Source of the DNA: Kiritimatiellia bacterium
GTDB lineage: Bacteria > Verrucomicrobiota > Kiritimatiellia > RFP12 > UBA1067
Direction: 5' to 3'
DNA length: 7,888 nt
NCBI GenBank assembly: GCA_017648225.1
Contig: JAGCJE010000244.1
Coordinates: forward strand, 1-7,888
Both the position numbers and the translations under genes were made by a program. This document shows positions 1-6,440 of this stretch, one piece after another. The notes under the pieces were generated by a model that was not told the origin of the DNA, ran no database searches, and saw nothing but the letters and a program-made list of their open reading frames with translations. Every line of letters starts with the position of its first letter. Position 1 is the stretch's first letter.

Positions 1-342
1 GGCAACGCGCTTTATAAAGGCGTTTACGAGGGCGACGAGGATACGAGCCGCAAACCCGCGTACCATAACGGCACGGTCTGGGGTTGGCCTTTCGCGCTTT
101 TTGCGGAGGCTCTCTGGATGACTAAGTCGACATCCGCAGAAGTCGCTCTGCAGCTTCTTGCGGGAGCCGTCGAGAATATCAACGCCGGGACTGTCGCCCA
201 CATGAGCGAGAACGCCGACGGCGACGCTCCCCACGCCCAGAAGGGCTGTACGGCCCAGGCCTGGAGCGTGAGCGAGCTTCTTCGCGTCTGGCTTAAGCTT
301 GGTAAACGGTCGGTGAGCGGGGTTCTTGCCCGCGCTCACTGA
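1..342 (+). CDS. Glycogen debranching enzyme, C-terminal end (partial)
   Basis: The reading frame is open from base 1 and ends at TGA 340-342, so only the last 113 residues are present; the gene begins upstream of the window. The fragment carries two segments typical of the C-terminal (alpha/alpha)6-barrel of bacterial and archaeal glycogen debranching enzymes (amylo-alpha-1,6-glucosidase, GDE_C type). These are A-Y-H-N-G-T-V-W-G-W-P near residues 20-30, with the following F-A-L-F-A-E-A-L helix, and G-C-T-A-Q-A-W-S-V-S-E-L-L-R near residues 82-95. In this family the domain hydrolyses the alpha-1,6-linked glucose at branch points during cytoplasmic glycogen breakdown. The methionine at 118 is internal to this domain and is not a start. 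A promoter follows the gene, so it probably belongs to an upstream transcription unit. Family assignment is fairly secure; exact substrate cannot be judged from a fragment. Confidence 0.8.
   Translation, partial: GNALYKGVYEGDEDTSRKPAYHNGTVWGWPFALFAEALWMTKSTSAEVALQLLAGAVENINAGTVAHMSENADGDAPHAQKGCTAQAWSVSELLRVWLKLGKRSVSGVLARAH
311..341 (+). other. Stable hairpin across the stop codon; possible weak terminator
   Basis: Bases 311-319 pair with 333-341 (nine pairs including one G-U) and 320-322 pair with 329-331, with G332 bulged and a six-base loop at 323-328. The right arm runs into the TGA stop codon at 340-342. No T-run follows, so this is not a classical intrinsic terminator. It could still slow RNA polymerase or protect the 3' end of the upstream transcript before the promoter at 351. 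Chance pairing within GC-rich coding sequence is the alternative. Confidence 0.3.
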
Positions 343-350
343 GAATCAGG

Positions 351-380
351 TTGACTATTTGCTTAAGAATGGAGTATACT
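351..380 (+). promoter_or_regulatory. Sigma-70-type promoter for the 430-7075 gene cluster
   Basis: TTGACT at 351-356 matches the -35 consensus at five of six positions, and TATACT at 375-380 matches the -10 at five of six, with an 18-bp spacer. Transcription would start near 387, giving an AT-rich leader of about 40 bases before the ATG at 430. A second -10-like TATAAT lies at 397-402 but has no matching -35. This is the only well-formed promoter seen before 7600, which supports reading the seven following genes as one transcript. Confidence 0.7.
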
Positions 381-429
381 GTAGAATTGTAATAATTATA
401 ATAAAATAGCAGAATCAAGGTAAATAAAA

Positions 430-1323
430 ATGAAAATCGCAAAAGTAAACGGATTTGAGGTTAATAAGCAGGCTGTCGGATTTGAGCTCGACCGTCTCGT
501 CAGATTTTACATGTCGCACGGTATGTCGATGCAGGAAATAAAGGATAATCTTCCCAAACTTCAGGAGAAGGCTCTTGATCAGGCTATCGGCGCGCGTCTT
601 CTTCTTGAGCGCTCGCAGCAGCTTGACGTTCCCGTTTCTGCCGCCGACATTGATGCGGAAGTCGCAAAGGTTGTCGAGCAGGTCGGCGGAGAAGAGAATT
701 TCAAGAAGGCCCTCGCCGCGCAGAATATTACGGAAGAGTCGTTCCGTAGCGAGCTTGAAAAGGGTGCGCGCGTCAATAAGCTCGTGGAGCAGGCCTGCAC
801 CGGCGTTGAAGAGCCCACGGAGCAGGAGGTTACAGATTTTTATGAAGCCCACAAGAGCGAGTATGTTACCGAACCTAAGGTTCTTTGCCAGCATATTCTC
901 GTCAAGGTCGAGGATAATTCTTCTTCTGATGAAAAATCCGCAGCGTTTGAGAAGATTCTCGCCATTAAGGAGCGCATCGCCGCAGGCGGCAATTTCGCCG
1001 AGGAAGCCGAGAAGAATTCCGACTGCCCGTCCGGTCGCGAGGGCGGTTCGCTCGGTTGGTTCGGTCCCGGTATGATGGTTCCCGAATTCGACAAGGTCGC
1101 CTTCGAAATGAAGAAGGGCGAAGTCTCCGGCGTCGTCACGACACAGTTCGGCTATCACATCATCTATAAGGCCGATGAGCAGCCAGGCGGCCAGCAGACT
1201 CTTGTCGACGTTCACGATCAGATCAAGGATCTTCTCCGTCACGGCGCGCGCGGCAAGGCCGTCGACGCGTTTGTCGCGGAATTGCGCGAGAAGGCCGAAA
1301 TCGAGTTTCTTGAAGTCGAATAG
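430..1323 (+). CDS. Parvulin-type peptidyl-prolyl cis-trans isomerase, no signal peptide
   Basis: The 297-residue protein has a helical N-terminal part (about 1-145) and a PpiC/rotamase domain at about 149-248. Parvulin hallmarks are visible: Q-H155-I-L, a D-C199-P-S segment followed by G-G-S-L-G-W-F, the P-E-F220 loop with F225, and G-Y-H243-I-I near the domain end. A helical tail follows (255-297). Such enzymes isomerise X-Pro bonds to help folding. Most homologues with this layout (SurA, PrsA, PpiD) are exported or membrane-anchored. This one begins M-K-I-A-K-V-N-G with no hydrophobic segment anywhere, which suggests a cytoplasmic foldase or chaperone with a NifM-like layout. The start is supported by AAGG at 417-420 and by the promoter just upstream. 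It is the first gene of the apparent operon. The fold is secure; the client protein is unknown. Confidence 0.88.
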   Translation: MKIAKVNGFEVNKQAVGFELDRLVRFYMSHGMSMQEIKDNLPKLQEKALDQAIGARLLLERSQQLDVPVSAADIDAEVAKVVEQVGGEENFKKALAAQNITEESFRSELEKGARVNKLVEQACTGVEEPTEQEVTDFYEAHKSEYVTEPKVLCQHILVKVEDNSSSDEKSAAFEKILAIKERIAAGGNFAEEAEKNSDCPSGREGGSLGWFGPGMMVPEFDKVAFEMKKGEVSGVVTTQFGYHIIYKADEQPGGQQTLVDVHDQIKDLLRHGARGKAVDAFVAELREKAEIEFLEVE

Positions 1324-1378
1324 TTCAGAGTCGGCAGGGCGAGCGTCCCCGCGAGCCAGCAGTTAAGAGTTCAGAGTC
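1322..1378. repeat. Spacer element: GC hairpin between 11-bp direct repeats
   Basis: Almost the whole spacer between the isomerase and the methyltransferase is structured. An 11-bp sequence, AGTTCAGAGTC, occurs at 1322-1332 and again at 1368-1378, the second copy directly abutting the ATG at 1379. Between them, 1338-1345 (GGCGAGCG) and 1350-1357 (CGCGAGCC) form a hairpin of two 3-bp GC stems around a tandem G-A/A-G mismatch, closed by TCCC at 1346-1349. The first repeat overlaps the TAG stop at 1321-1323. The structure resembles small dispersed intergenic elements, but only one copy is present here, so dispersal is inferred. It could also act as an intra-operon RNA processing or attenuation site. 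Confidence 0.45.
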
Positions 1379-2236
1379 ATGGAAATAACGAGTCCCAGCA
1401 ATCCGAAGCTCAAGTATGTTGTTAAGTTGAGGACGTGTTCGACGCGCGAAGAGTCCGGCGAGATGATCGTCGAAGGTTTCCGCGAGTGTCGGCGCGCCCT
1501 TGACAACGGCTATCGTCCTCGCGCGATTTTCCACTGTCCCGACTTTTATCTTAAAAACGAGAACGAGCCTGCGATTGTCGATGAATGCCGTGCGAAGGGA
1601 GCCGAGGTCTTCACATGCTCCAAACAGTGCTTTACCAAGATTGCATACAAGGAGCGACCCGACGGTCTTTTGATGGTCGGGCCGCATGTTACGGTTAAAC
1701 TTTCCGATCTTAAGCTTCCCGAAAACGCTCTTGTCATCGTCACCGAGGCGATAGAAAAGCCGGGCAATCTCGGTACGATTCTCCGTTCCGCCGATGCCGC
1801 GAAGGTCGCGGCCGTGATCGTATGCAACAGGACGACCGACATCCATAATCCCAATGTCGTGAGAGCCTCTACCGGAACGATGTTTTCCGTCCCGATCGCC
1901 GAGGCGACAAGCGATGAGGCGCTTGAATTTCTCAAGTCGCGCGGCTTTAAAATTCTGGCGGCGACGCCTCACGCCGAAAAACTCCATTTCGAGGTCGATC
2001 TCACGGGCAATGTCGCCATTGCGCTCGGCGCCGAACAGTACGGCCTTACCGCAAAGTGGATGGACGGAGCGGAACTGCGGGTTCGAATCCCGATGCTGGG
2101 ACTCGCCGATTCCCTCAATGTTTCCGCGGCGGCGACGATTCTCGTCTACGAGGCCGTGCGTCAGCGCATCGCCGCAGGAGTGGAGAGCGTTCCCGCGTTC
2201 GAGCCGTGGCACGGCGAAGGAATGAAGGATCACTGA
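1379..2236 (+). CDS. SpoU/TrmH-family RNA 2'-O-ribose methyltransferase
   Basis: This 285-residue protein transfers a methyl group from S-adenosylmethionine (SAM) to a ribose 2'-OH of rRNA or tRNA, by family. All three SpoU signature motifs are present. Motif 1 is E-K-P-G-N130-L-G-T-I-L-R136-S-A-D, with the Asn and catalytic Arg. Motif 2 is A-L-G-A-E219-Q-Y-G-L. Motif 3 is I-P238-M-L-G-L-A-D-S-L-N247-V-S, forming the trefoil-knot SAM site. Residues about 15-100 look like the usual substrate-binding domain, which places it nearer the TsnR/RlmB/RlmH-like group than the minimal TrmL type. Motif 2 reads G-A-E where many members have G-S/N-E, a mild variation. The target nucleotide cannot be told from sequence alone. 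The ribosome-binding site is weak (AAGAG, 1365-1369). The stop lies 4 bases before the next ATG, implying co-transcription. Confidence 0.9.
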   Translation: MEITSPSNPKLKYVVKLRTCSTREESGEMIVEGFRECRRALDNGYRPRAIFHCPDFYLKNENEPAIVDECRAKGAEVFTCSKQCFTKIAYKERPDGLLMVGPHVTVKLSDLKLPENALVIVTEAIEKPGNLGTILRSADAAKVAAVIVCNRTTDIHNPNVVRASTGTMFSVPIAEATSDEALEFLKSRGFKILAATPHAEKLHFEVDLTGNVAIALGAEQYGLTAKWMDGAELRVRIPMLGLADSLNVSAAATILVYEAVRQRIAAGVESVPAFEPWHGEGMKDH

Positions 2237-2240
2237 GATT

Positions 2241-3263
2241 ATGATTTTCGGCCTTGATAGATATTTCGCGTATCCGTCGGTACTTATAGCTGTTCTTTCC
2301 GTCCCCGTAGTCCTGTTCTGGTTTGCATTTCTGGTTGCGCGCCGCAGGAAGGCGCTTTTGAAAATCACCCCGGACGTTGCCCCGTCATTCACCCAACGGC
2401 TGCAGATGTACCTTACGGGAGTCGGGTTTGCGCTGATTCTCTGTGCCGCCGCCAGGCCCCGATGGGGGATAACGTCGGAGACTGTGTCCGTAACCGACAG
2501 GAACGTGGTTGTCGCCGTCGATGTTTCGCGCTCCATGCTTGCGCGCGATGTCCGTCCCAACAGACTCGAGCGCGCGAAATCCGACGTCGCCGATCTGATC
2601 GATTCGCTCGAAGGCGACAGATGCGCGCTTGTTGCATTCAGACGCACCGGAGTCGCGCTTTGCCCCCTTACGACGGATCAGGGCTTTTTAAGAAGCGCAC
2701 TGGAGTCTGTTTCCGTAGATTCAGCTCCCAAAGGAGAGACCGATTTGGGAAGCGCGATCCGCGAATCGCTTCAGGTTATTTCGCAGATCGACGGCAAGAA
2801 CGGTTCGAAGGCCGAACGAAGCGCGATTTTTCTCATTTCTGACGGCGGAGATCTGAGAGGAGGCGCTTTAAAAGAGGCTCAAAAAGCCAAGGAACGCGGT
2901 GTCCCGATTTTTACGATCGGCATCGGTAGCCCCGCGAAAAGCGTTCCGGTTCCCGACGAGAACGGCGGAGATATGATTTTTGAAGGTGAAGTCGTGATGA
3001 CAAAACTTGATGAGGACGCGCTTAAAAAAATCGCCGAGACGTCCGGCGGCAGGTACGTTTCTCTCGCTACATCCGGAACCGCCAAAACCCCGTTCGGAGA
3101 CCTTTGCAGGAAATTGCTCAGTCAGGTTGACGCGGAGAACAAGAAGGAAGAGATCGATGTGCTTCACGAGAAGTATGTCTGGTTTCTCATTCCGGGCCTC
3201 GCGTTTCTCTTCGCCGGGGCTATGCTTTCCAGGGGCAGGTTGAACAACAGAAAGAAAAAGTGA
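2241..3263 (+). CDS. BatA/BatB-like membrane protein with von Willebrand A domain
   Basis: The 340-residue protein has two N-terminal hydrophobic helices (about 11-33 and 55-71), a VWA domain (about 88-275) and a C-terminal membrane helix (about 313-329) followed by a basic tail. The metal-ion-dependent adhesion site is complete: D94-V-S96-R-S98, T167 in G-E-T-D, and D201 in I-S-D-G-G. It should therefore bind a divalent ion and a partner protein. The layout, including the R-P-R-W segment after the second helix and the C-terminal Y-V-W-F-L-I-P helix, matches BatA/BatB proteins of aerotolerance-type operons. Those normally sit beside a MoxR AAA+ ATPase and a DUF58 protein, and neither is present here. 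AAGGA at 2225-2229 precedes the ATG. The stop TGA overlaps the next ATG by one base (TGATG), suggesting translational coupling. The biochemical role of the family is poorly known. Confidence 0.85.
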   Translation: MIFGLDRYFAYPSVLIAVLSVPVVLFWFAFLVARRRKALLKITPDVAPSFTQRLQMYLTGVGFALILCAAARPRWGITSETVSVTDRNVVVAVDVSRSMLARDVRPNRLERAKSDVADLIDSLEGDRCALVAFRRTGVALCPLTTDQGFLRSALESVSVDSAPKGETDLGSAIRESLQVISQIDGKNGSKAERSAIFLISDGGDLRGGALKEAQKAKERGVPIFTIGIGSPAKSVPVPDENGGDMIFEGEVVMTKLDEDALKKIAETSGGRYVSLATSGTAKTPFGDLCRKLLSQVDAENKKEEIDVLHEKYVWFLIPGLAFLFAGAMLSRGRLNNRKKK

Positions 3264-4186
3264 TGAAGAAGATTTTTTTAATTTTGTCGGCTCTTCCTTT
3301 TTTTGCGCTTGCTTCGGGCGAGCGTTTTAAAATCATGAGCTACAATATCAGGCACGGCGAGACTTCCGACAAAGGTTTCGATCTCTCCCGGTGCGCGTCC
3401 GTGATCGGAGCGGAAAATCCCCGGTTCGTGGCGCTTCAAGAGGTCGACATGTATACTGAACGCGTCGGCAAAATCAATACATGCGAGACGATCGCGAAGA
3501 TTTTAACTGAAAATCAACATTGCGCCACAAACTGGAATTTTTCGAGGGCGATAAAATTCGGCGGAGGAGATTACGGCGTCGCGTTGCTCTCGCGTGAAAA
3601 ACCGTTGCGCGTCGACACGGTTAAACTTGGAGGCAACGAGCCTCGCGTACTGCTCATGTGCGAGTTCGACGACTGCTGGGTCGGCGTTACCCATCTGCCT
3701 TTGGGCTTCGTGGACGGAAGAATCATGAATTTAACTTCCCATAAACCATCGTTTCCGATTGATGATTCCGACGATGAAATCACAGCGGACAATGTCGCTT
3801 TGGCTAAAGAGAGGGCCGATCTCGCGCGCGAGTTCAATCGGATATCCTTCGATTATATGGCAAGCGTCATCAAGGTCGAGGTGCTGGCCAGAGCAAAGAC
3901 GAAACCCGTTTTTCTTACCGGCGACTGGAACGCTTTGCCTCATTCCCGTTTTTTAACCAATGTCAGGAAATTCATGACCGTTCTTACTCCCGAGAATATT
4001 CCGACGTTTCACGGCGTGATCAAGAAGCTTCCGTTCACGGGAAAAGGCAAGTGCATCGATTATATAGCGGTGGACATCAATCATGCCGATTCGTATGAGA
4101 TTCTTTCCTCTCGCGTAATTGACGAGCGCCTCGTTTCGGATCACGCGCCGGTAGTTCTCGAGGTTAATCCTGTTCGCGTAAAATAA
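3263..4186 (+). CDS. Secreted endonuclease/exonuclease/phosphatase-family hydrolase
   Basis: From ATG 3263 this is a 307-residue protein with a Sec signal peptide (K-K, hydrophobic 4-17, likely cleavage after A-L-A17). The fold's catalytic set is complete: S-Y-N28-I-R-H, L-Q-E60-V-D for metal binding, T-H144-L-P, G-D221-W-N223-A-L-P, I-D266-Y-I, and S-D293-H294 at the end. Members cleave phosphodiesters in DNA, RNA, sphingomyelin, phosphoinositides or similar molecules using a divalent metal. The opening I-M-S-Y-N-I-R-H-G and the closing S-D-H-A-P-V are usual for small secreted bacterial members, but the substrate is not predictable. An acidic insertion (about 160-190, rich in D/E) follows H144. 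An in-frame GTG at 3260 is an alternative start; I prefer the ATG because TGATG overlaps favour re-initiation and M-K-K begins a normal signal peptide. Confidence 0.85.
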   Translation: MKKIFLILSALPFFALASGERFKIMSYNIRHGETSDKGFDLSRCASVIGAENPRFVALQEVDMYTERVGKINTCETIAKILTENQHCATNWNFSRAIKFGGGDYGVALLSREKPLRVDTVKLGGNEPRVLLMCEFDDCWVGVTHLPLGFVDGRIMNLTSHKPSFPIDDSDDEITADNVALAKERADLAREFNRISFDYMASVIKVEVLARAKTKPVFLTGDWNALPHSRFLTNVRKFMTVLTPENIPTFHGVIKKLPFTGKGKCIDYIAVDINHADSYEILSSRVIDERLVSDHAPVVLEVNPVRVK

Positions 4187-4213
4187 GACCTTTCACCAGG
4201 GGGGCTAAAAAAC

Positions 4214-5143
4214 ATGAAAAAGTTTTCCGAAGGAATCGACAGAAGAGATTTCGTAAAGTTGGGAGCCTCTCTGATTACGGTCGGGGCCGCAGGCGGAGTT
4301 TTTTCCGCAACGGCGGGTTCTTCCGCTCCGGATTATGAAAAACTTCAGCAGGAGAACGATCTTGTTACAAGAAAGATATATCTTGAATATCTCAAGGACG
4401 GCGATACGCGTTCGCTGGCCGCGCTTAAAAGGCTGGATAAGGCCTTTGACAAGGTGTTGAGCGAGGTCCGCGCGACCGAAGTGACCGATCCGAATAAGCC
4501 TGCGGTCTGGTATCTTTACAACATGGGGATCGTCGTCAAGAGCGTCTCTAAAATTTTTGCGATTGATCTGGTGCATCCCCGCGCTCCGGAACTCGTGCCT
4601 TTTCTCGATTTTGCCCTCATTACCCATAATCACAGCGATCACTGGACAAGGCCTTTCTATAACGCCATGAACAAGGCCGGCAAGACGGTCGTTTCGAACT
4701 TTCTCGATAATTACGGAGTGAAGAACTGGATTATCAATGGCGGCTTCACCCGGGCCGAGAAAACTTTTACTTTCGGCGACATGTCCGTAAAAACGAGGCA
4801 GTGCGATCATAATAAATATCTCGTCAATTTTACGACTTTCTACGAAATCCACATAGGTGATTTTACTCTCTGCCACACGGGCGACTGTTCAAATCACGAA
4901 AAGCTGAAATTCTCGCGAAAACCCGATCTTTGGGTTGTCCACCCCTATTGCGGAATGGATACGGTAAAAGCTTCGGTCGAGGCGGTTCATCCGAAAAAGG
5001 TTCTCGTAGGGCATATCGAAGAGTTGACTCATCCTAAAAACATGTGGCGCTGGTCATACGGCGACGGCCTTAAGGTGAAATCAAATCTTGAATCCGCAGG
5101 GTTTGCTGCCGTATTCCCTCTTTGGGGAGACAGGGTAATGTGA
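4214..5143 (+). CDS. Tat-exported metallo-beta-lactamase-fold hydrolase
   Basis: The 309-residue protein starts with a twin-arginine signal: D-R10-R11-D-F-V-K, a weakly hydrophobic stretch to about residue 33, and A-T-A-G as a possible cleavage site. A charged helical segment (about 39-92) precedes the metallo-beta-lactamase domain. Metal ligands are visible: T-H138-N-H140-S-D142-H143-W, D224 in H-T-G-D-C, and H267 in V-G-H-I-E; H199 is another candidate. The short T-G-D and absence of a beta-lactamase signature suggest an UlaG-like lactonase or phosphodiesterase-like member rather than an antibiotic-resistance enzyme; the substrate is unknown. Tat export fits folding and metal loading in the cytoplasm before transport. 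The start is marked by a strong AGGGGGG (4198-4204), the best ribosome-binding site in the cluster, so this gene may be translated more than its neighbours. It begins 27 bases after the previous stop. Confidence 0.85.
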   Translation: MKKFSEGIDRRDFVKLGASLITVGAAGGVFSATAGSSAPDYEKLQQENDLVTRKIYLEYLKDGDTRSLAALKRLDKAFDKVLSEVRATEVTDPNKPAVWYLYNMGIVVKSVSKIFAIDLVHPRAPELVPFLDFALITHNHSDHWTRPFYNAMNKAGKTVVSNFLDNYGVKNWIINGGFTRAEKTFTFGDMSVKTRQCDHNKYLVNFTTFYEIHIGDFTLCHTGDCSNHEKLKFSRKPDLWVVHPYCGMDTVKASVEAVHPKKVLVGHIEELTHPKNMWRWSYGDGLKVKSNLESAGFAAVFPLWGDRVM

Positions 5144-5150
5144 GGTTTTC

Positions 5151-6440
5151 ATGAACCTTGTTCTCAACAACTGTCTGATGATTCTTCCGGGACGTAAAAG
5201 CGCCGTAGGAGATATTGTCGTCACAAACGGAAAAATCGATAAGATTTTAATTTCACCCGAGGAGCGTGCGTCATCGCCGCGCGGGATTGATCTTTCAGGC
5301 GCGATTGTGATGCCGGGTATCGTTGACGCCCATTGCCATGCGCCGATGACCTTGCTCCGGGGCGTGGGCGGCGGACTTCCTCTTAAACGCTGGCTCGAGA
5401 AGGCGATTTTTCCGGTAGAAGCGAGGATGACCGACGAGGATGTCGCTGCGGGGATGACCTGGGGCGCGATGGAACTTTTGGCGGGCGGCGTCACCTGCGT
5501 CGCCGACATGTACGAGCATTCGCTTGCAGGCGCCGCCGCGCTCGCTGATACGGGGATTAAGGCCAATGTCTGCCGTCCTGGTCTTGCGTTCAGTGACGGG
5601 ACTCCTAAGGGTCGATTAGAAGAGTGCATTGATTTCGTCAGGAATTTTAGAGACTCCAACGGCCGTCTTCTTGCGGACATCTGCATTCATTCCGAATATC
5701 TGACTAATGAGAAGTTCTGTCGTGCTCTAGCGGAGGCGAACCGCGAATTTACTCGCCCGCTCAATGTCCATGTATCGGAGACTAAGCGTGAACATGAGGA
5801 GTGCATCGCGCGTCACGGCAAGACGCCTATAGCCTATCTCGCAGAGACGGGCCTTCTCGATTACGGCGGATATGCCGCCCATTGCGTATGGTGCACGGAT
5901 GACGACTTTAAGATTATGGCGGATAGAAACGTAAGTCTAGTACACAATCCGTCGAGCAACATGAAACTCGCGAGCGGCTTTGCGCGCGTCTGCCGCGCGG
6001 CGGAACTTGGCGTGAACGTTGCGCTCGGGACGGACGGTCCCGCGTCGAACGATAATCTCGATATGTTCGAGGAGATGCATTTAACTTCGCTCGTCCACAA
6101 GGGTGTTTTGTTGGATCCGACGGTCCTTTCACCCTGGGAGGTGATAGAGATGGCGACGGTGAACGGAGCTAAGGCTCTCGGCCGCTACGACACGGGCGAA
6201 ATCGCCGTCGGCAAGGCGGCGGATTTCTGTGTGGTCGCGCTCGATAAGCCGCATTTGAATCCATGCGTCGATCCGGCCAATCTTATCGTCCACAGCGCCC
6301 ACGCGAGCGATGTCGCAATGACGATAGTCGACGGCAGAATAGTTTATGAAAGATCGCCCGGACAGTCATGGATGGACATCAACCACGAAAGGGCGAAGTT
6401 CGATTTTGAAATGTCCTTGAGGAGGCTTAAGATAAAATGA
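5151..6440 (+). CDS. mtaD: Amidohydrolase, MTA/SAH deaminase-like
   Basis: This 429-residue cytoplasmic enzyme belongs to the TRZ/ATZ branch of the amidohydrolase superfamily. It probably deaminates the adenine ring of 5'-methylthioadenosine or S-adenosylhomocysteine to the inosine forms. Metal and catalytic residues are present: D-A-H61-C-H63-A-P-M-T-L-L-R-G, H180, H207 and E210 in N-V-H-V-S-E, H244 in A-H-C-V-W, and G-T-D295-G. Residues recalled as substrate contacts in Thermotoga TM0936 also align: W81, E90 in P-V-E, R142, and R155 in G-R-L-E-E; the two arginines fit the homocysteine carboxylate. The segments V-H-N-P-S-S-N-M-K-L-A-S-G and S-N-D-N-L-D-M-F-E-E-M are close to that enzyme. The main alternative is aminofutalosine deaminase of menaquinone synthesis, from the same family. 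GAGG at 5142-5145 sets the start; the stop overlaps the next ATG (ATGA). Confidence 0.85.
   Translation: MNLVLNNCLMILPGRKSAVGDIVVTNGKIDKILISPEERASSPRGIDLSGAIVMPGIVDAHCHAPMTLLRGVGGGLPLKRWLEKAIFPVEARMTDEDVAAGMTWGAMELLAGGVTCVADMYEHSLAGAAALADTGIKANVCRPGLAFSDGTPKGRLEECIDFVRNFRDSNGRLLADICIHSEYLTNEKFCRALAEANREFTRPLNVHVSETKREHEECIARHGKTPIAYLAETGLLDYGGYAAHCVWCTDDDFKIMADRNVSLVHNPSSNMKLASGFARVCRAAELGVNVALGTDGPASNDNLDMFEEMHLTSLVHKGVLLDPTVLSPWEVIEMATVNGAKALGRYDTGEIAVGKAADFCVVALDKPHLNPCVDPANLIVHSAHASDVAMTIVDGRIVYERSPGQSWMDINHERAKFDFEMSLRRLKIK

Noticed and set aside
397..402. Second perfect -10 hexamer TATAAT upstream of the parvulin gene
   Set aside because: No -35-like sequence at 16-18 bp and no TG extension, and the region is AT-rich, so a chance match is likely. 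TTGACT/TATACT at 351-380 is the better promoter.
415..1242. Open frame on the - strand (275 codons) opposite the parvulin gene
   Set aside because: Complementary shadow of a well-supported gene; the translation is Leu/Arg-rich without motifs.
1325..2647. Long open frame on the - strand (about 440 codons) across the methyltransferase and VWA genes
   Set aside because: It lies opposite two genes with full catalytic motifs, its translation shows no recognisable domain and it has no ribosome-binding site. It is a by-product of codon bias on the + strand.
3260..3262. GTG start for the phosphodiesterase-fold gene
   Set aside because: It adds only one residue. ATG at 3263 gives a standard M-K-K signal peptide and a TGATG overlap, so it is the simpler choice; GTG cannot be fully excluded.
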